This document shows positions 1 to 6,128 of a DNA stretch of 7,998 bases, piece after piece; positions within the stretch are counted from its first letter, which is position 1, and every line of letters starts with the position of its first letter. The position numbers and the translations under genes are program-made. The DNA comes from Bacteroidia bacterium. GTDB taxonomy: Bacteria > Bacteroidota > Bacteroidia > Bacteroidales > GCA-2748055. The notes under the pieces are model-generated. The model was not told the DNA's origin, made no database searches, and saw only the letters and a list, made by a program, of their open reading frames with translations. The stretch is from the NCBI GenBank assembly GCA_004525825.1, contig SPBY01000118.1, positions 1 to 7,998 of the forward strand, given 5' to 3'.

Positions 1-154
1 CCGGCATCAAAACCATCTCCTTTTCCCAGATCCTCATAAAGGTGTCCTGTGCCAGGTCCGTGGAAAGAGCTTCATCGCCCGAACGATAGTAGAGATATCT
101 TCTGATATCGTCGAAGTACCTATCGAAAAGGCTTTTGAACTGCTCTTTATTCAC
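1..154 (-). CDS. ECF-type RNA polymerase sigma factor, 5' part only
   Basis: The first 51 codons of a sigma-70 family (ECF) factor are visible, and the gene runs off the left edge. Seen: after the start, residues 6-22 read as the first helix of region 2 (FKSLFDRYFDDIRRYL) and residues 33-44 as the region 2.2 core (DLAQDTFMRIWE), the signature that contacts the core polymerase clamp. Region 4, which reads the -35 element, lies outside the window. I chose GTG at 154-152. The only other upstream in-frame start is TTG at 178-176, which would lie inside the likely -7 promoter box, so GTG is favoured. The gene follows a lipoprotein gene on the same strand but is separated from it by an intrinsic terminator. 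ECF factors in this phylum usually act with a membrane anti-sigma factor; none is visible here, and it could lie beyond the edge. The family call is secure; the regulon is unknown. Confidence 0.88.
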   Translation of the reverse strand, partial: MNKEQFKSLFDRYFDDIRRYLYYRSGDEALSTDLAQDTFMRIWEKEMVLMP

Positions 155-175
155 GGATCTATTCTGATTGCTATA

Positions 176-183
176 CAAAACTA
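176..183 (-). promoter_or_regulatory. Candidate -7 promoter box for the ECF sigma gene
   Basis: Read on the minus strand this is TAGTTTTG, an exact match to the Bacteroidota -7 consensus TAnnTTTG. A TTTA at 208-205, 21 nt upstream, could serve as the -33 element, one mismatch from TTTG. Transcription would begin near 170, leaving a leader of roughly 16 nt before the GTG start at 154. The -33 candidate overlaps the T-tract of the preceding terminator. The assignment rests on consensus matching only. Confidence 0.45.
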
Positions 184-205
184 CACAATGTCAATGAACT
201 TTTGT

Positions 206-242
206 AAAAATGGAGCCGGCGAACGGATGTCCCCCAGCTCCA
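206..242 (-). terminator. Intrinsic terminator after the Cys-rich lipoprotein gene
   Basis: On the minus strand, TGGAGCTGG (242-234) pairs with CCGGCTCCA (219-211) to give a 9-bp stem with one U-G wobble and a 14-nt loop. It is followed at once by five T residues (210-206). The hairpin begins about 17 nt after the stop codon of the lipoprotein gene at 260. Stem, spacing and T-tract all fit a Rho-independent terminator, and it separates the lipoprotein unit from the sigma factor gene. Confidence 0.8.
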
Positions 243-259
243 ACTTAAACCAACCTAAT

Positions 260-1174
260 TTACCACCAACCCTTATTATTCTTCATATGTCTTTCATGGC
301 GATTGAATCCTTCCCTGAATTTGCATGCGTTCAGCTCAATCTCTTCCGATTCTCCGTCCTTGGTCACCAGGGCGATGTTGTCACATTCTCCGGCTCCAAA
401 GTCAATGGTCATGGTTTCATCACCCCTGGTAATCTCTATAATCCCGCTCAAGGGATATTTGCAGGCACGGTCGATCTTCAGATCAGTGACCGTTCTCTCA
501 AATTTGAGTTCCTCGTTGACGGTGATGGTACCTGATCCGTTTATCAGGAACTGGTCATCAGCGGTCTCAGGAGTGTCAAATCCGGCCAGCCACTCCTGGA
601 TGCCTGAAAATTCGCGTACAATGATGAAAACTTCCCCCTCTTTTTCAAAGGTAGTGGTGGAGAGCATCTCCATGGAGATTTCCCAGTTTCCTTCATCGTT
701 TTGTCCTAAATTTTCGAAGACGATAGTTTTCTCAACCTCTCTGTTACCAATGGTCATGTCAAAGAAAGTTACCGTATATATGGCCCCCTCATTCAATATG
801 GTGTCGCTCATCTCAATGGTAAGGGTTCCTTTTTTCTGCAATCCCATACGGCCAGTGCAGCCTTCGGTATAATCGATGGTAATGGTTTTTGGAAAATCAT
901 CGCCTTCTACTGTGACTGTGGCACAGGGAGGGAAATTCCTTCCCAGGAAGAGGTACTGACCTCCAGCCATCATTCCACCCTTCATCAAATGTCCGCCAAA
1001 CTTGGCGGCATCCACATCACAATCTGTGGCCTCTGCCGATTTCAAAGAGGCAACTTCCTCTTCTGCCATGGTTACATTCTCACTGAGCTCATCCGTATTC
1101 CAGGGCGATTGCTCACATCCTGCCATGAAAAGGGCCAGTGCAACAACTGCGCTTATAATCTTTATGGTCTTCAT
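260..1174 (-). CDS. Cys-rich lipoprotein of unknown function with internally repeated halves
   Basis: A 304-aa predicted lipoprotein. Seen: a short basic start, a hydrophobic stretch and the lipobox MAGC, with Cys20 as the lipidation site, so it should be anchored in the outer or inner membrane and face the periplasm or outside. Residues 21-60 are acidic and look like a flexible linker. Two segments resemble each other: KTITIDYTEGCTG (96-108) and ETMTIDFGAGECDN (253-266). Each is preceded by a cysteine about 22-26 residues earlier (Cys84/Cys106 and Cys238/Cys264) and followed by a Leu-x-x-Lys-(x)-Gly element, which suggests a duplicated beta-rich module with paired cysteines. Cys52 and Cys284 complete six cysteines after the lipobox. 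The tail (287-304) is basic, His-containing and ends in Trp-Trp. Similar TIDF-G-C lipoproteins are common in Bacteroidota, in my recollection without assigned function. It lies 86 bp downstream of the fucosidase gene on the same strand; co-transcription is possible but unproven. Confidence 0.8.
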   Translation of the reverse strand: MKTIKIISAVVALALFMAGCEQSPWNTDELSENVTMAEEEVASLKSAEATDCDVDAAKFGGHLMKGGMMAGGQYLFLGRNFPPCATVTVEGDDFPKTITIDYTEGCTGRMGLQKKGTLTIEMSDTILNEGAIYTVTFFDMTIGNREVEKTIVFENLGQNDEGNWEISMEMLSTTTFEKEGEVFIIVREFSGIQEWLAGFDTPETADDQFLINGSGTITVNEELKFERTVTDLKIDRACKYPLSGIIEITRGDETMTIDFGAGECDNIALVTKDGESEEIELNACKFREGFNRHERHMKNNKGWW

Positions 1175-1260
1175 ATTGCTATAAATTTTTGATAGATATT
1201 ATACGTTCATTTTTACTGATACCGCACAGCCACTTGAATAACCTACCAGAAAAATGAGAT

Positions 1261-3567
1261 TTAATGCAGGTTTAATTCTCCATCCAGCTTGTAACGTTTA
1301 CCTTGTTCTGTTTTGAATTCGATGGAATTCTCCCCGTTACGCAGAGGACAGGTTTCACCGGCTTTGGAATAAACCTCCACTTCGTTCAGAATTCCATCCT
1401 TCCAGTTGAAGGATAATTCAAATCCCCCACGGGCACATACTCCCGCGATTTTACCATTCGGAAGGGCCAAGGGCAAGGCGGGCAGGAGGTCAATGGTACT
1501 CTGGTGGGATTGGATAAGCATCTCGACGATCCCAGCCGGAGCCCCGAAATTTCCATCGATCTGAAAAGGAGGATGGGCATCGAAAAGATTGGGATAGGAA
1601 CCACCTCCTCCCATGTAGTTGGTGTTTTCAGTGGAAACCAACCTGAATTGAAGTTTGATCAGTTCGTAGGCATGGTCACCATCCAGCAGCCTGGCCCAGA
1701 AATTGATTTTCCATGCCAGGCTCCAGCCCGTTCCTTCATCCCCCCGGAAAAGCAGTGACTGCCTGGCAGCCTCCATCAGCTCCGGTGAGCTTTCCCAGTT
1801 AATATCCCTTCCCGGGTGCATTCCCCACAAATGGGAAACATGCCGGTGTTTGTTTTCGGGATCGTCCACATCCTCCAGCCATTCCTGCAACTGGCCATAT
1901 TGCCCCACCTGGTTGGGAGCTATGCGGCTTACCTGATCCTTAAGTAAGCCGGCAAATTCAGCATCTGTATCCAGAAGGGCAGCAGCTTCAATAGTTGCTT
2001 TAAACAATGACCGGATTATCTGGTGGTCCATGGTGGGTCCGGCTACCATGCCCCCGTTTTCAGGTGAATTCGAAGGCGTACTAATCAGCCATCCTGTAGC
2101 TGGGTCTTCCACCAGGTATTGAGAATAAAAAGTGGATGCTCCCTTCATGAGCGGATAAGCTCTTTCCCTGAGAAATTCCAGGTCCCTGGTAAAAAGGTAG
2201 TGCTCCCAGAGATGGTGTGAGAGCCATCCACTTCCGCTCACCCACATGCCATGATTGGAGTGGTTGATGGGGGCCGTACCCCTCCACAGATCGGTGTTGT
2301 GATGAAGCACCCAGCCTTCGGCTCCATAGTGTTCTTTGGCTACCCTGACTCCGGTTTCGGCACATTCTTCAACCAGTTTAAATAGGGGTTCGTGGCATTC
2401 AGAAAGGTTGGTCACTTCGGCTGGCCAGTAATTCATTTCCGCATTGATGTTGGTGGTGTACTTGCTGCCCCAGGCAGGCTTAAGGTCTTTGTTCCAGATT
2501 CCCTGCAGGTTGGAAGCTTGGGTTCCCTTCCGGCTGGCGGAGATCATCAGGTATCGGCCATACTGGGTGTAAAGGGCAATCAAGGATGGATCTTCGGCGG
2601 ACTCTGCGAATTTAAGAAGTCGCATATTGGTGGGAAGGCTATCCCGGCCATTGCTTCCCAGGTCTAGCGAAAAGCGATTAAATAGATTCTGATAATCTCT
2701 TACATGTGTTTTTTTAATCTCCGAATAGGTTTTTCCCTGAGCACCCTCCAGGTATGCTTCCATTCTGGAAAGGGGATCGCCACTCACATCGTTGTAAGAG
2801 ACAAAATTGGTGGCCGCACTTAAATACAGCGTGGCACTTCGGGCTCCACCAATGCGTATTTTATCCCCGTCGCTGCTAAGCTCCCCATCGGTCTCCACCC
2901 GAATGCCTGCAGTTCCCCGAAGGGCACCATCCTTGACGGACACATGTAGAATTTGTTTACCGTCCAGGTTTTCAAGTGTGCTTTCCTCATGTTCTGAATC
3001 CAGTTTCAAGGCAAAGTTGAGAGCGCCTTTTTTATCGGCGCTTAAGTGCATGACAAGGACTTGATCGGGATGACTGGCTATAATTTCTCTGGTGTAATGC
3101 ACCTCATTCACCACATAGGAGATACGGCACACTGCCGCGGAAATATCCAGCTCCCGGTGGTATTCTGAATAGTCTTCGTGCTCAGCGAAGTAAAGCAAAA
3201 GATCGCCAAAGGGCTGGTATTCTTTCTGGGTCAAAGGAATACTCATAAACTCCTGCATGGCAAGATCATGGGCTTCCTCCTGTTTTCCTTCACTTAGAAA
3301 CTGGCGTATGTTCCCCAGGTAGTTCACAGCTCCTTCATGGGCATAGTCATTGGGGGTACCTGTCCAGAGGGTCTCTTCATTAAACTGGATCCTATCCTGT
3401 GTCACACCCCCGAAGACCATGGCCCCCAAACGTCCGTTGCCCAAGGGCAAGGCTTCGTTCCAGGTTTCAGCGGGCCGGTCATACCAGAGCTTTAAGACAG
3501 GCTTTTCTATCCGGTCGGTGCAGGATACAATTAAGAGGATGGTAGTGATGGTCAGGAGTTTTTTCAT
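1261..3567 (-). CDS. Glycoside hydrolase family 95 lipoprotein (alpha-L-fucosidase type)
   Basis: A 768-aa enzyme expected to hydrolyse terminal alpha-1,2-linked L-fucose by an inverting mechanism; some GH95 members prefer alpha-L-galactosides. Seen: a lipoprotein signal with LLIVSC (Cys16), then the GH95 N-terminal beta-sandwich, with LWYDRPAETWNEALPLGNGR at 27-46 and FNEETLWTGTPN at 62-73. A linker of about 260-310 precedes the (alpha/alpha)6 barrel and a C-terminal beta domain from about 695. Residues matching those known from Bifidobacterium AfcA are present: TNIN at 372-375 (Asn373, Asn375), SPEN with Glu503 as likely general acid, and QIDGNFG with Asp671 in the base-relay position. HVSHLWGMHPG (576-586) is another family block. 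Length is typical for a GH95 enzyme without extra modules. The lipid anchor suggests action at the cell surface or in the periplasm. The gene is divergent from a barrel-less SusC-like plug gene. The family is certain; fucose versus L-galactose preference cannot be read from sequence here. Confidence 0.95.
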   Translation of the reverse strand: MKKLLTITTILLIVSCTDRIEKPVLKLWYDRPAETWNEALPLGNGRLGAMVFGGVTQDRIQFNEETLWTGTPNDYAHEGAVNYLGNIRQFLSEGKQEEAHDLAMQEFMSIPLTQKEYQPFGDLLLYFAEHEDYSEYHRELDISAAVCRISYVVNEVHYTREIIASHPDQVLVMHLSADKKGALNFALKLDSEHEESTLENLDGKQILHVSVKDGALRGTAGIRVETDGELSSDGDKIRIGGARSATLYLSAATNFVSYNDVSGDPLSRMEAYLEGAQGKTYSEIKKTHVRDYQNLFNRFSLDLGSNGRDSLPTNMRLLKFAESAEDPSLIALYTQYGRYLMISASRKGTQASNLQGIWNKDLKPAWGSKYTTNINAEMNYWPAEVTNLSECHEPLFKLVEECAETGVRVAKEHYGAEGWVLHHNTDLWRGTAPINHSNHGMWVSGSGWLSHHLWEHYLFTRDLEFLRERAYPLMKGASTFYSQYLVEDPATGWLISTPSNSPENGGMVAGPTMDHQIIRSLFKATIEAAALLDTDAEFAGLLKDQVSRIAPNQVGQYGQLQEWLEDVDDPENKHRHVSHLWGMHPGRDINWESSPELMEAARQSLLFRGDEGTGWSLAWKINFWARLLDGDHAYELIKLQFRLVSTENTNYMGGGGSYPNLFDAHPPFQIDGNFGAPAGIVEMLIQSHQSTIDLLPALPLALPNGKIAGVCARGGFELSFNWKDGILNEVEVYSKAGETCPLRNGENSIEFKTEQGKRYKLDGELNLH

Positions 3568-3713
3568 GGCTTGATTATTTCATAGCAATTTATAAAATCC
3601 CCAGATACTGAAAATATTTTCCGTTCATACGTAGGGTAAAGCGGGTGTTGTGCATCATATATAATGACGATGTCGCAAAAAGAGTTTAAATTTCACCTAT
3701 AAAACCCGAAATC
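3568..3713. promoter_or_regulatory. Divergent intergenic region between fucosidase and plug-protein genes
   Basis: This 146-bp AT-rich gap must carry promoters for both divergent genes. On the plus strand, TAAATTTC at 3687-3694 is one mismatch from the -7 consensus TAnnTTTG and sits 19 nt before the ATG at 3714, but no convincing -33 element is present. On the minus strand I found no good match. No clear operator repeat, Shine-Dalgarno sequence or RNA structure stands out. Confidence 0.4.
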
Positions 3714-4385
3714 ATGAGATCCATAGCTATTTTAGCCATGTGCCTGCTTTTCGCAGTCCCCTCCTTTGCACAAACCAAGGTAGTTTCTGGAGTCTTAACC
3801 GCATTCAATCAATACCCGGTGGCCAATGTGGAGGTTACAGCCCAGAAGAGCAAAACCAGCGTTCTGACAGATAGCCTGGGAATGTTTAAGATTGTCTGCA
3901 AGGAGAAGGATGTCATCAAGATCAAACCTGAGGCTTTCAAATCGGAAAGCCGTACCATCAACAAAGGGGAGGTTGAGGAGACCATTCGGATCAACCTGGT
4001 ATTTATGGATTCCAATAAGAACCGGGAGCTGGCAGTGGCAAATGGATACCTGAAAGAGGATGAACTGACCTATGCAGTTTCCCATCTGCTCCAAGAGAAC
4101 AATGAATACTGTAACTTTTCCAATATCTATGAATTATTGAGAGGCCGGTTCCCGGGAGTACATGTGGATGGCACCTCGGGAAGATACGTGGTCTATATAC
4201 GTGAAAATCACTCCGTGAATGCTTCCAACGAAGTGCTGTGGGTGGTGGATGGTACCGCGGGGGCCAGTGTGGATGGTCTCCATCCCTGCAATATCAGCTC
4301 CATTAGCGTAATCAAGGATGGCTTGGCAGCTGCCTACGGTACCAGAGGATCCAACGGGGTAATTCTCGTTGAAACCAAAAAGTAG
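3714..4385 (+). CDS. SusC-like CarboxypepD_reg plus TonB plug protein lacking a beta-barrel
   Basis: A 223-aa secreted protein. Seen: a Sec signal peptide (1-19, cleavage likely after PSFA), then a carboxypeptidase-regulatory-like beta-sandwich (about 22-95) of the kind at the N-terminus of SusC receptors, an Asn/Glu-rich connector (about 97-130), and a SusC-type plug (about 130-223). The plug motifs are LLRGRFPGVHVDG (141-153), NASNEVLWVVDG (169-180), ISSISVIKDG (194-203), AAAYGTRGSNGVI (205-217), and a final ETKK where a receptor would continue into its barrel. A full SusC protein is about 1000 aa; this one stops exactly at the plug/barrel boundary with a normal TAG and the next gene starts 47 bp later, so I see no barrel remnant or frameshift. 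It cannot form a channel alone. It may be a periplasmic partner of TonB, a plug-like adaptor, or a remnant under selection; the function is not known to me. No SusD gene follows. Confidence 0.88.
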   Translation: MRSIAILAMCLLFAVPSFAQTKVVSGVLTAFNQYPVANVEVTAQKSKTSVLTDSLGMFKIVCKEKDVIKIKPEAFKSESRTINKGEVEETIRINLVFMDSNKNRELAVANGYLKEDELTYAVSHLLQENNEYCNFSNIYELLRGRFPGVHVDGTSGRYVVYIRENHSVNASNEVLWVVDGTAGASVDGLHPCNISSISVIKDGLAAAYGTRGSNGVILVETKK

Positions 4386-4395
4386 AATTAATTCA

Positions 4396-4428
4396 TTTAT
4401 CTCAATTCTCTTTCTCTTATTATATTTG
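4396..4428 (+). promoter_or_regulatory. Candidate promoter abutting the start of the tandem-GNAT gene
   Basis: TATATTTG at 4421-4428 is an exact match to the Bacteroidota -7 consensus TAnnTTTG. TTTA at 4396-4399, 21 nt upstream, is a plausible -33 element with one mismatch. The -7 box ends only 4 nt before the ATG at 4433, so transcription should begin at or within a few bases of the start codon. The mRNA would be leaderless or nearly so. No Shine-Dalgarno sequence is needed or strongly present (only GCGGG before the ATG). Confidence 0.55.
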
Positions 4429-4432
4429 CGGG

Positions 4433-5563
4433 ATGAAAAACAGCCGCACCTTATTGACCTATCACGATTTGAATGTGGTGGTGGAGGATGCCCCTGACCA
4501 GGAGCTGCTTGAACACATGCACAGCACCCTGATGGGGCAGCCCGGGGGATTGCGGTACCATCATACCAATCTGGAAGAAAGGATGATGTCGGGGGATGAA
4601 AACTATTTCATGTACCTACGTAAATCGGGAAAGATGCTGGGTTCCGTGGGATTCTGCGGAAAGCCTTCTGTGACAGATGGGCTTAAGCACGACAGCTGGC
4701 TGATCCGCTACTTTTCCATTAAGGCCCCCATGGTGGTAGTTCCCAAAAAGCGAAAGGAAAAAGCCGATCTGAAGGATGAGAACAAACGATCCACGGTGCT
4801 TGGCCGTTTCATTCAGCCCATTTTCGCCGAGCCCTCACAACTGCGGGATGGGAAACAGGATCCTTCTCAGCCTTCCATCATTTTCGGCATCATTGATCAG
4901 ACCAACCTGCGTTCCATGAATTTCAGTGCCCAGATGGGATTGGAGACCGTGGGGGAAATGGCCGGATTCAGTTTCAGCAGGTTAAGGCCCAAGAAATCGG
5001 ACAGGGTGGAGCAGATTGCAGAGAAGGATAAGGGGGAGGTTCTTGATTTACTCAAGGAATACTATAGTTCTTATACCCTTTTCTTCACTGAGCCGGTCTT
5101 TAAGAACAACGATTATTTTGTGATCAAAGAGGATGGCCGTGTGGTAGCAGGTGTTCAGTTCTACCCGGTTCACTGGAAGATTACGGATTTTGGAGGCAGA
5201 TTTGCCAACCTGGTCATGAGGTGGCTCACAAAAATTCCATGGGTAAAAAAGCGAATAACGCTGGAGGAGTTAAGCTTCCTGGCCTTTGATGCCATTTATT
5301 GCAAGCCTGGTTACGAAGCTGTCCTGTATGAGCTGATGGAAGGGGTACTGGAGCATACCAGCACCTACATTGCCTTAATGATGATGGACGAGGATTCACA
5401 TCTTTATACTATTTTCCGTGAAAGGAAAAAGCTGGGTGTCATGCACAAATTCATGGGTACACATCATGCGGATATCCGTATACGCTTTATCAATATGCCC
5501 GAAAAGATCAGAAAATATTTCATGGAACACCCCACCTACATTCCTACTTACGATAATTCGTAA
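4433..5563 (+). CDS. Long GNAT-fold acyltransferase-like protein, probable tandem domain
   Basis: A 376-aa cytosolic protein with no signal peptide or membrane segment that I can see. The GNAT reading is by pattern, not by a recognised named family. First half: a strand-turn-strand at 57-76 (NYFMYLRKSGKMLGSVGFCG), a long linker rich in Lys/Asp (104-145), then IIFGIIDQTNLRSMNFSAQM at 149-168, the classic GNAT C-terminal block (strand, Asn-x-Arg-Ser helix, then MGLETVG). Second half: EVLDLLKEYYSSYTLFFTEP (202-221), YFVIKEDGRVVAGVQFYPV (228-246), LAFDAIYCKPGYEAVLYELM (283-302) and a final strand-helix-strand ending near 351. The second half lacks an obvious Arg/Gln-x-x-Gly-x-Gly acetyl-CoA loop, having CKPGYEA in that place, so substrate or cofactor use may differ. 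It overlaps no neighbour and is followed after 9 bp by a second GNAT gene, which indicates one operon. The substrate is unknown. Confidence 0.75.
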   Translation: MKNSRTLLTYHDLNVVVEDAPDQELLEHMHSTLMGQPGGLRYHHTNLEERMMSGDENYFMYLRKSGKMLGSVGFCGKPSVTDGLKHDSWLIRYFSIKAPMVVVPKKRKEKADLKDENKRSTVLGRFIQPIFAEPSQLRDGKQDPSQPSIIFGIIDQTNLRSMNFSAQMGLETVGEMAGFSFSRLRPKKSDRVEQIAEKDKGEVLDLLKEYYSSYTLFFTEPVFKNNDYFVIKEDGRVVAGVQFYPVHWKITDFGGRFANLVMRWLTKIPWVKKRITLEELSFLAFDAIYCKPGYEAVLYELMEGVLEHTSTYIALMMMDEDSHLYTIFRERKKLGVMHKFMGTHHADIRIRFINMPEKIRKYFMEHPTYIPTYDNS

Positions 5564-5572
5564 ACTTCGCTT

Positions 5573-6076
5573 ATGTCTATACCTACAAATATTGATCAAT
5601 TTTCCCTGAGGTTAGCTGAAGCAAAAGATGTCCCCCTGATCCTCGACTTCATCAGGAAACTGGCCAATTATGAGCGCCTTTCTCACGAAGTGGTTGCCAC
5701 CGAAGAGGACCTGAAAAAATACCTGTTTGGCCAGAAGAGGATGGCTGAGGTCATCCTGGGATATGAAGGGGAGGTTCCCGTGGGTTTTGCCCTCTTTTTT
5801 CACAACTTCTCCACCTTCCTGGGCAAACCGGGCATCTACCTGGAGGACCTTTTTGTACTTGAGGAGCACAGGGGGAAAGGTTACGGAAAAAGACTCCTAA
5901 CTTACCTGGCCAAGCTGGCTATGGAACGTGATTGGGGCAGGCTGGAGTGGGCCGTGCTGGATTGGAACGAACCAGCCATAGAGTTTTATAAATCGCTGGG
6001 TGCCACACTGCTGGATGAGTGGATCGTAAACAGGGTGACGGGCGAAAGTCTTGTAAAATTGGCTGAGAAGTATTGA
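5573..6076 (+). CDS. SSAT-like GNAT N-acetyltransferase (polyamine/thialysine type)
   Basis: A 167-aa single-domain acetyltransferase resembling spermidine/spermine N1-acetyltransferase and its thialysine/diamine-acetylating relatives, which transfer acetyl from acetyl-CoA to a primary amine in the cytosol. Seen: RLAEAKDVPLILDFIRKLA (13-31), ATEEDLKKYLFG (42-53), GFALFFHNFSTFLGKPGIYL (71-90), EDLFVLEEHRGKGYGKRLL (91-109) with the cofactor loop RGKGYG at 100-105, and LEWAVLDWNEPAIEFYKSLG (124-143). Glu91 and Tyr139 match the conserved Glu and catalytic Tyr of human SSAT. It is full length for the family. ATG at 5573 is 9 bp after the stop of the upstream GNAT-like gene, so the two are almost surely one transcript; no Shine-Dalgarno sequence is seen. 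Known relatives act on small amines, and the exact substrate here is not decidable. Confidence 0.92.
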   Translation: MSIPTNIDQFSLRLAEAKDVPLILDFIRKLANYERLSHEVVATEEDLKKYLFGQKRMAEVILGYEGEVPVGFALFFHNFSTFLGKPGIYLEDLFVLEEHRGKGYGKRLLTYLAKLAMERDWGRLEWAVLDWNEPAIEFYKSLGATLLDEWIVNRVTGESLVKLAEKY

Positions 6077-6100
6077 CACTCAGGGAAATTCCCTATTTTG
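6073..6100 (+). promoter_or_regulatory. Candidate promoter with embedded 13-nt palindrome before the YghO-like gene
   Basis: TTGAC at 6073-6077 and TATTTTG at 6094-6100 are 16 nt apart. The second resembles the Bacteroidota -7 box with one base missing. Between them lies AGGGAAATTCCCT (6082-6094), a palindrome with a single unpaired centre that ends on the first T of the box. It could be an operator, or a very short hairpin followed by ATTTTG acting as a weak terminator of the upstream GNAT gene (stop at 6076). The evidence is pattern only. Confidence 0.3.
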
Positions 6101-6128
6101 TTCCAGAATTGCCACTTAAACCGAATTG

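Noticed and set aside
303..872. 189-codon plus-strand ORF across the lipoprotein gene
   Set aside because: It lies antisense to the lipoprotein gene, has a composition typical of a reverse-strand reading (Ser/Pro-rich), and shows no domain. The 115-codon ORF at 188-535 and the two at about 989-1192 are rejected for the same reason.
1175..1260. Possible terminator or promoter between the fucosidase and lipoprotein genes
   Set aside because: On the minus strand CTGGTA and TATCAG could form a 6-bp stem, but the loop is about 22 nt and no T-tract follows; no -7 box matches well either.
1386..3574. Several ORFs of 70-95 codons within the GH95 gene on both strands
   Set aside because: All are alternative frames of a clearly conserved 768-aa enzyme and have no recognisable motif or start signals of their own.
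3795..4094. 99- and 68-codon minus-strand ORFs within the plug-protein gene
   Set aside because: They are antisense shadows of a gene with a signal peptide and conserved SusC plug motifs.
6126..6128. TTG as the start of the YghO-like gene
   Set aside because: An ATG follows immediately in frame at 6129, so the rarer TTG start is unnecessary and the two would differ by one residue.
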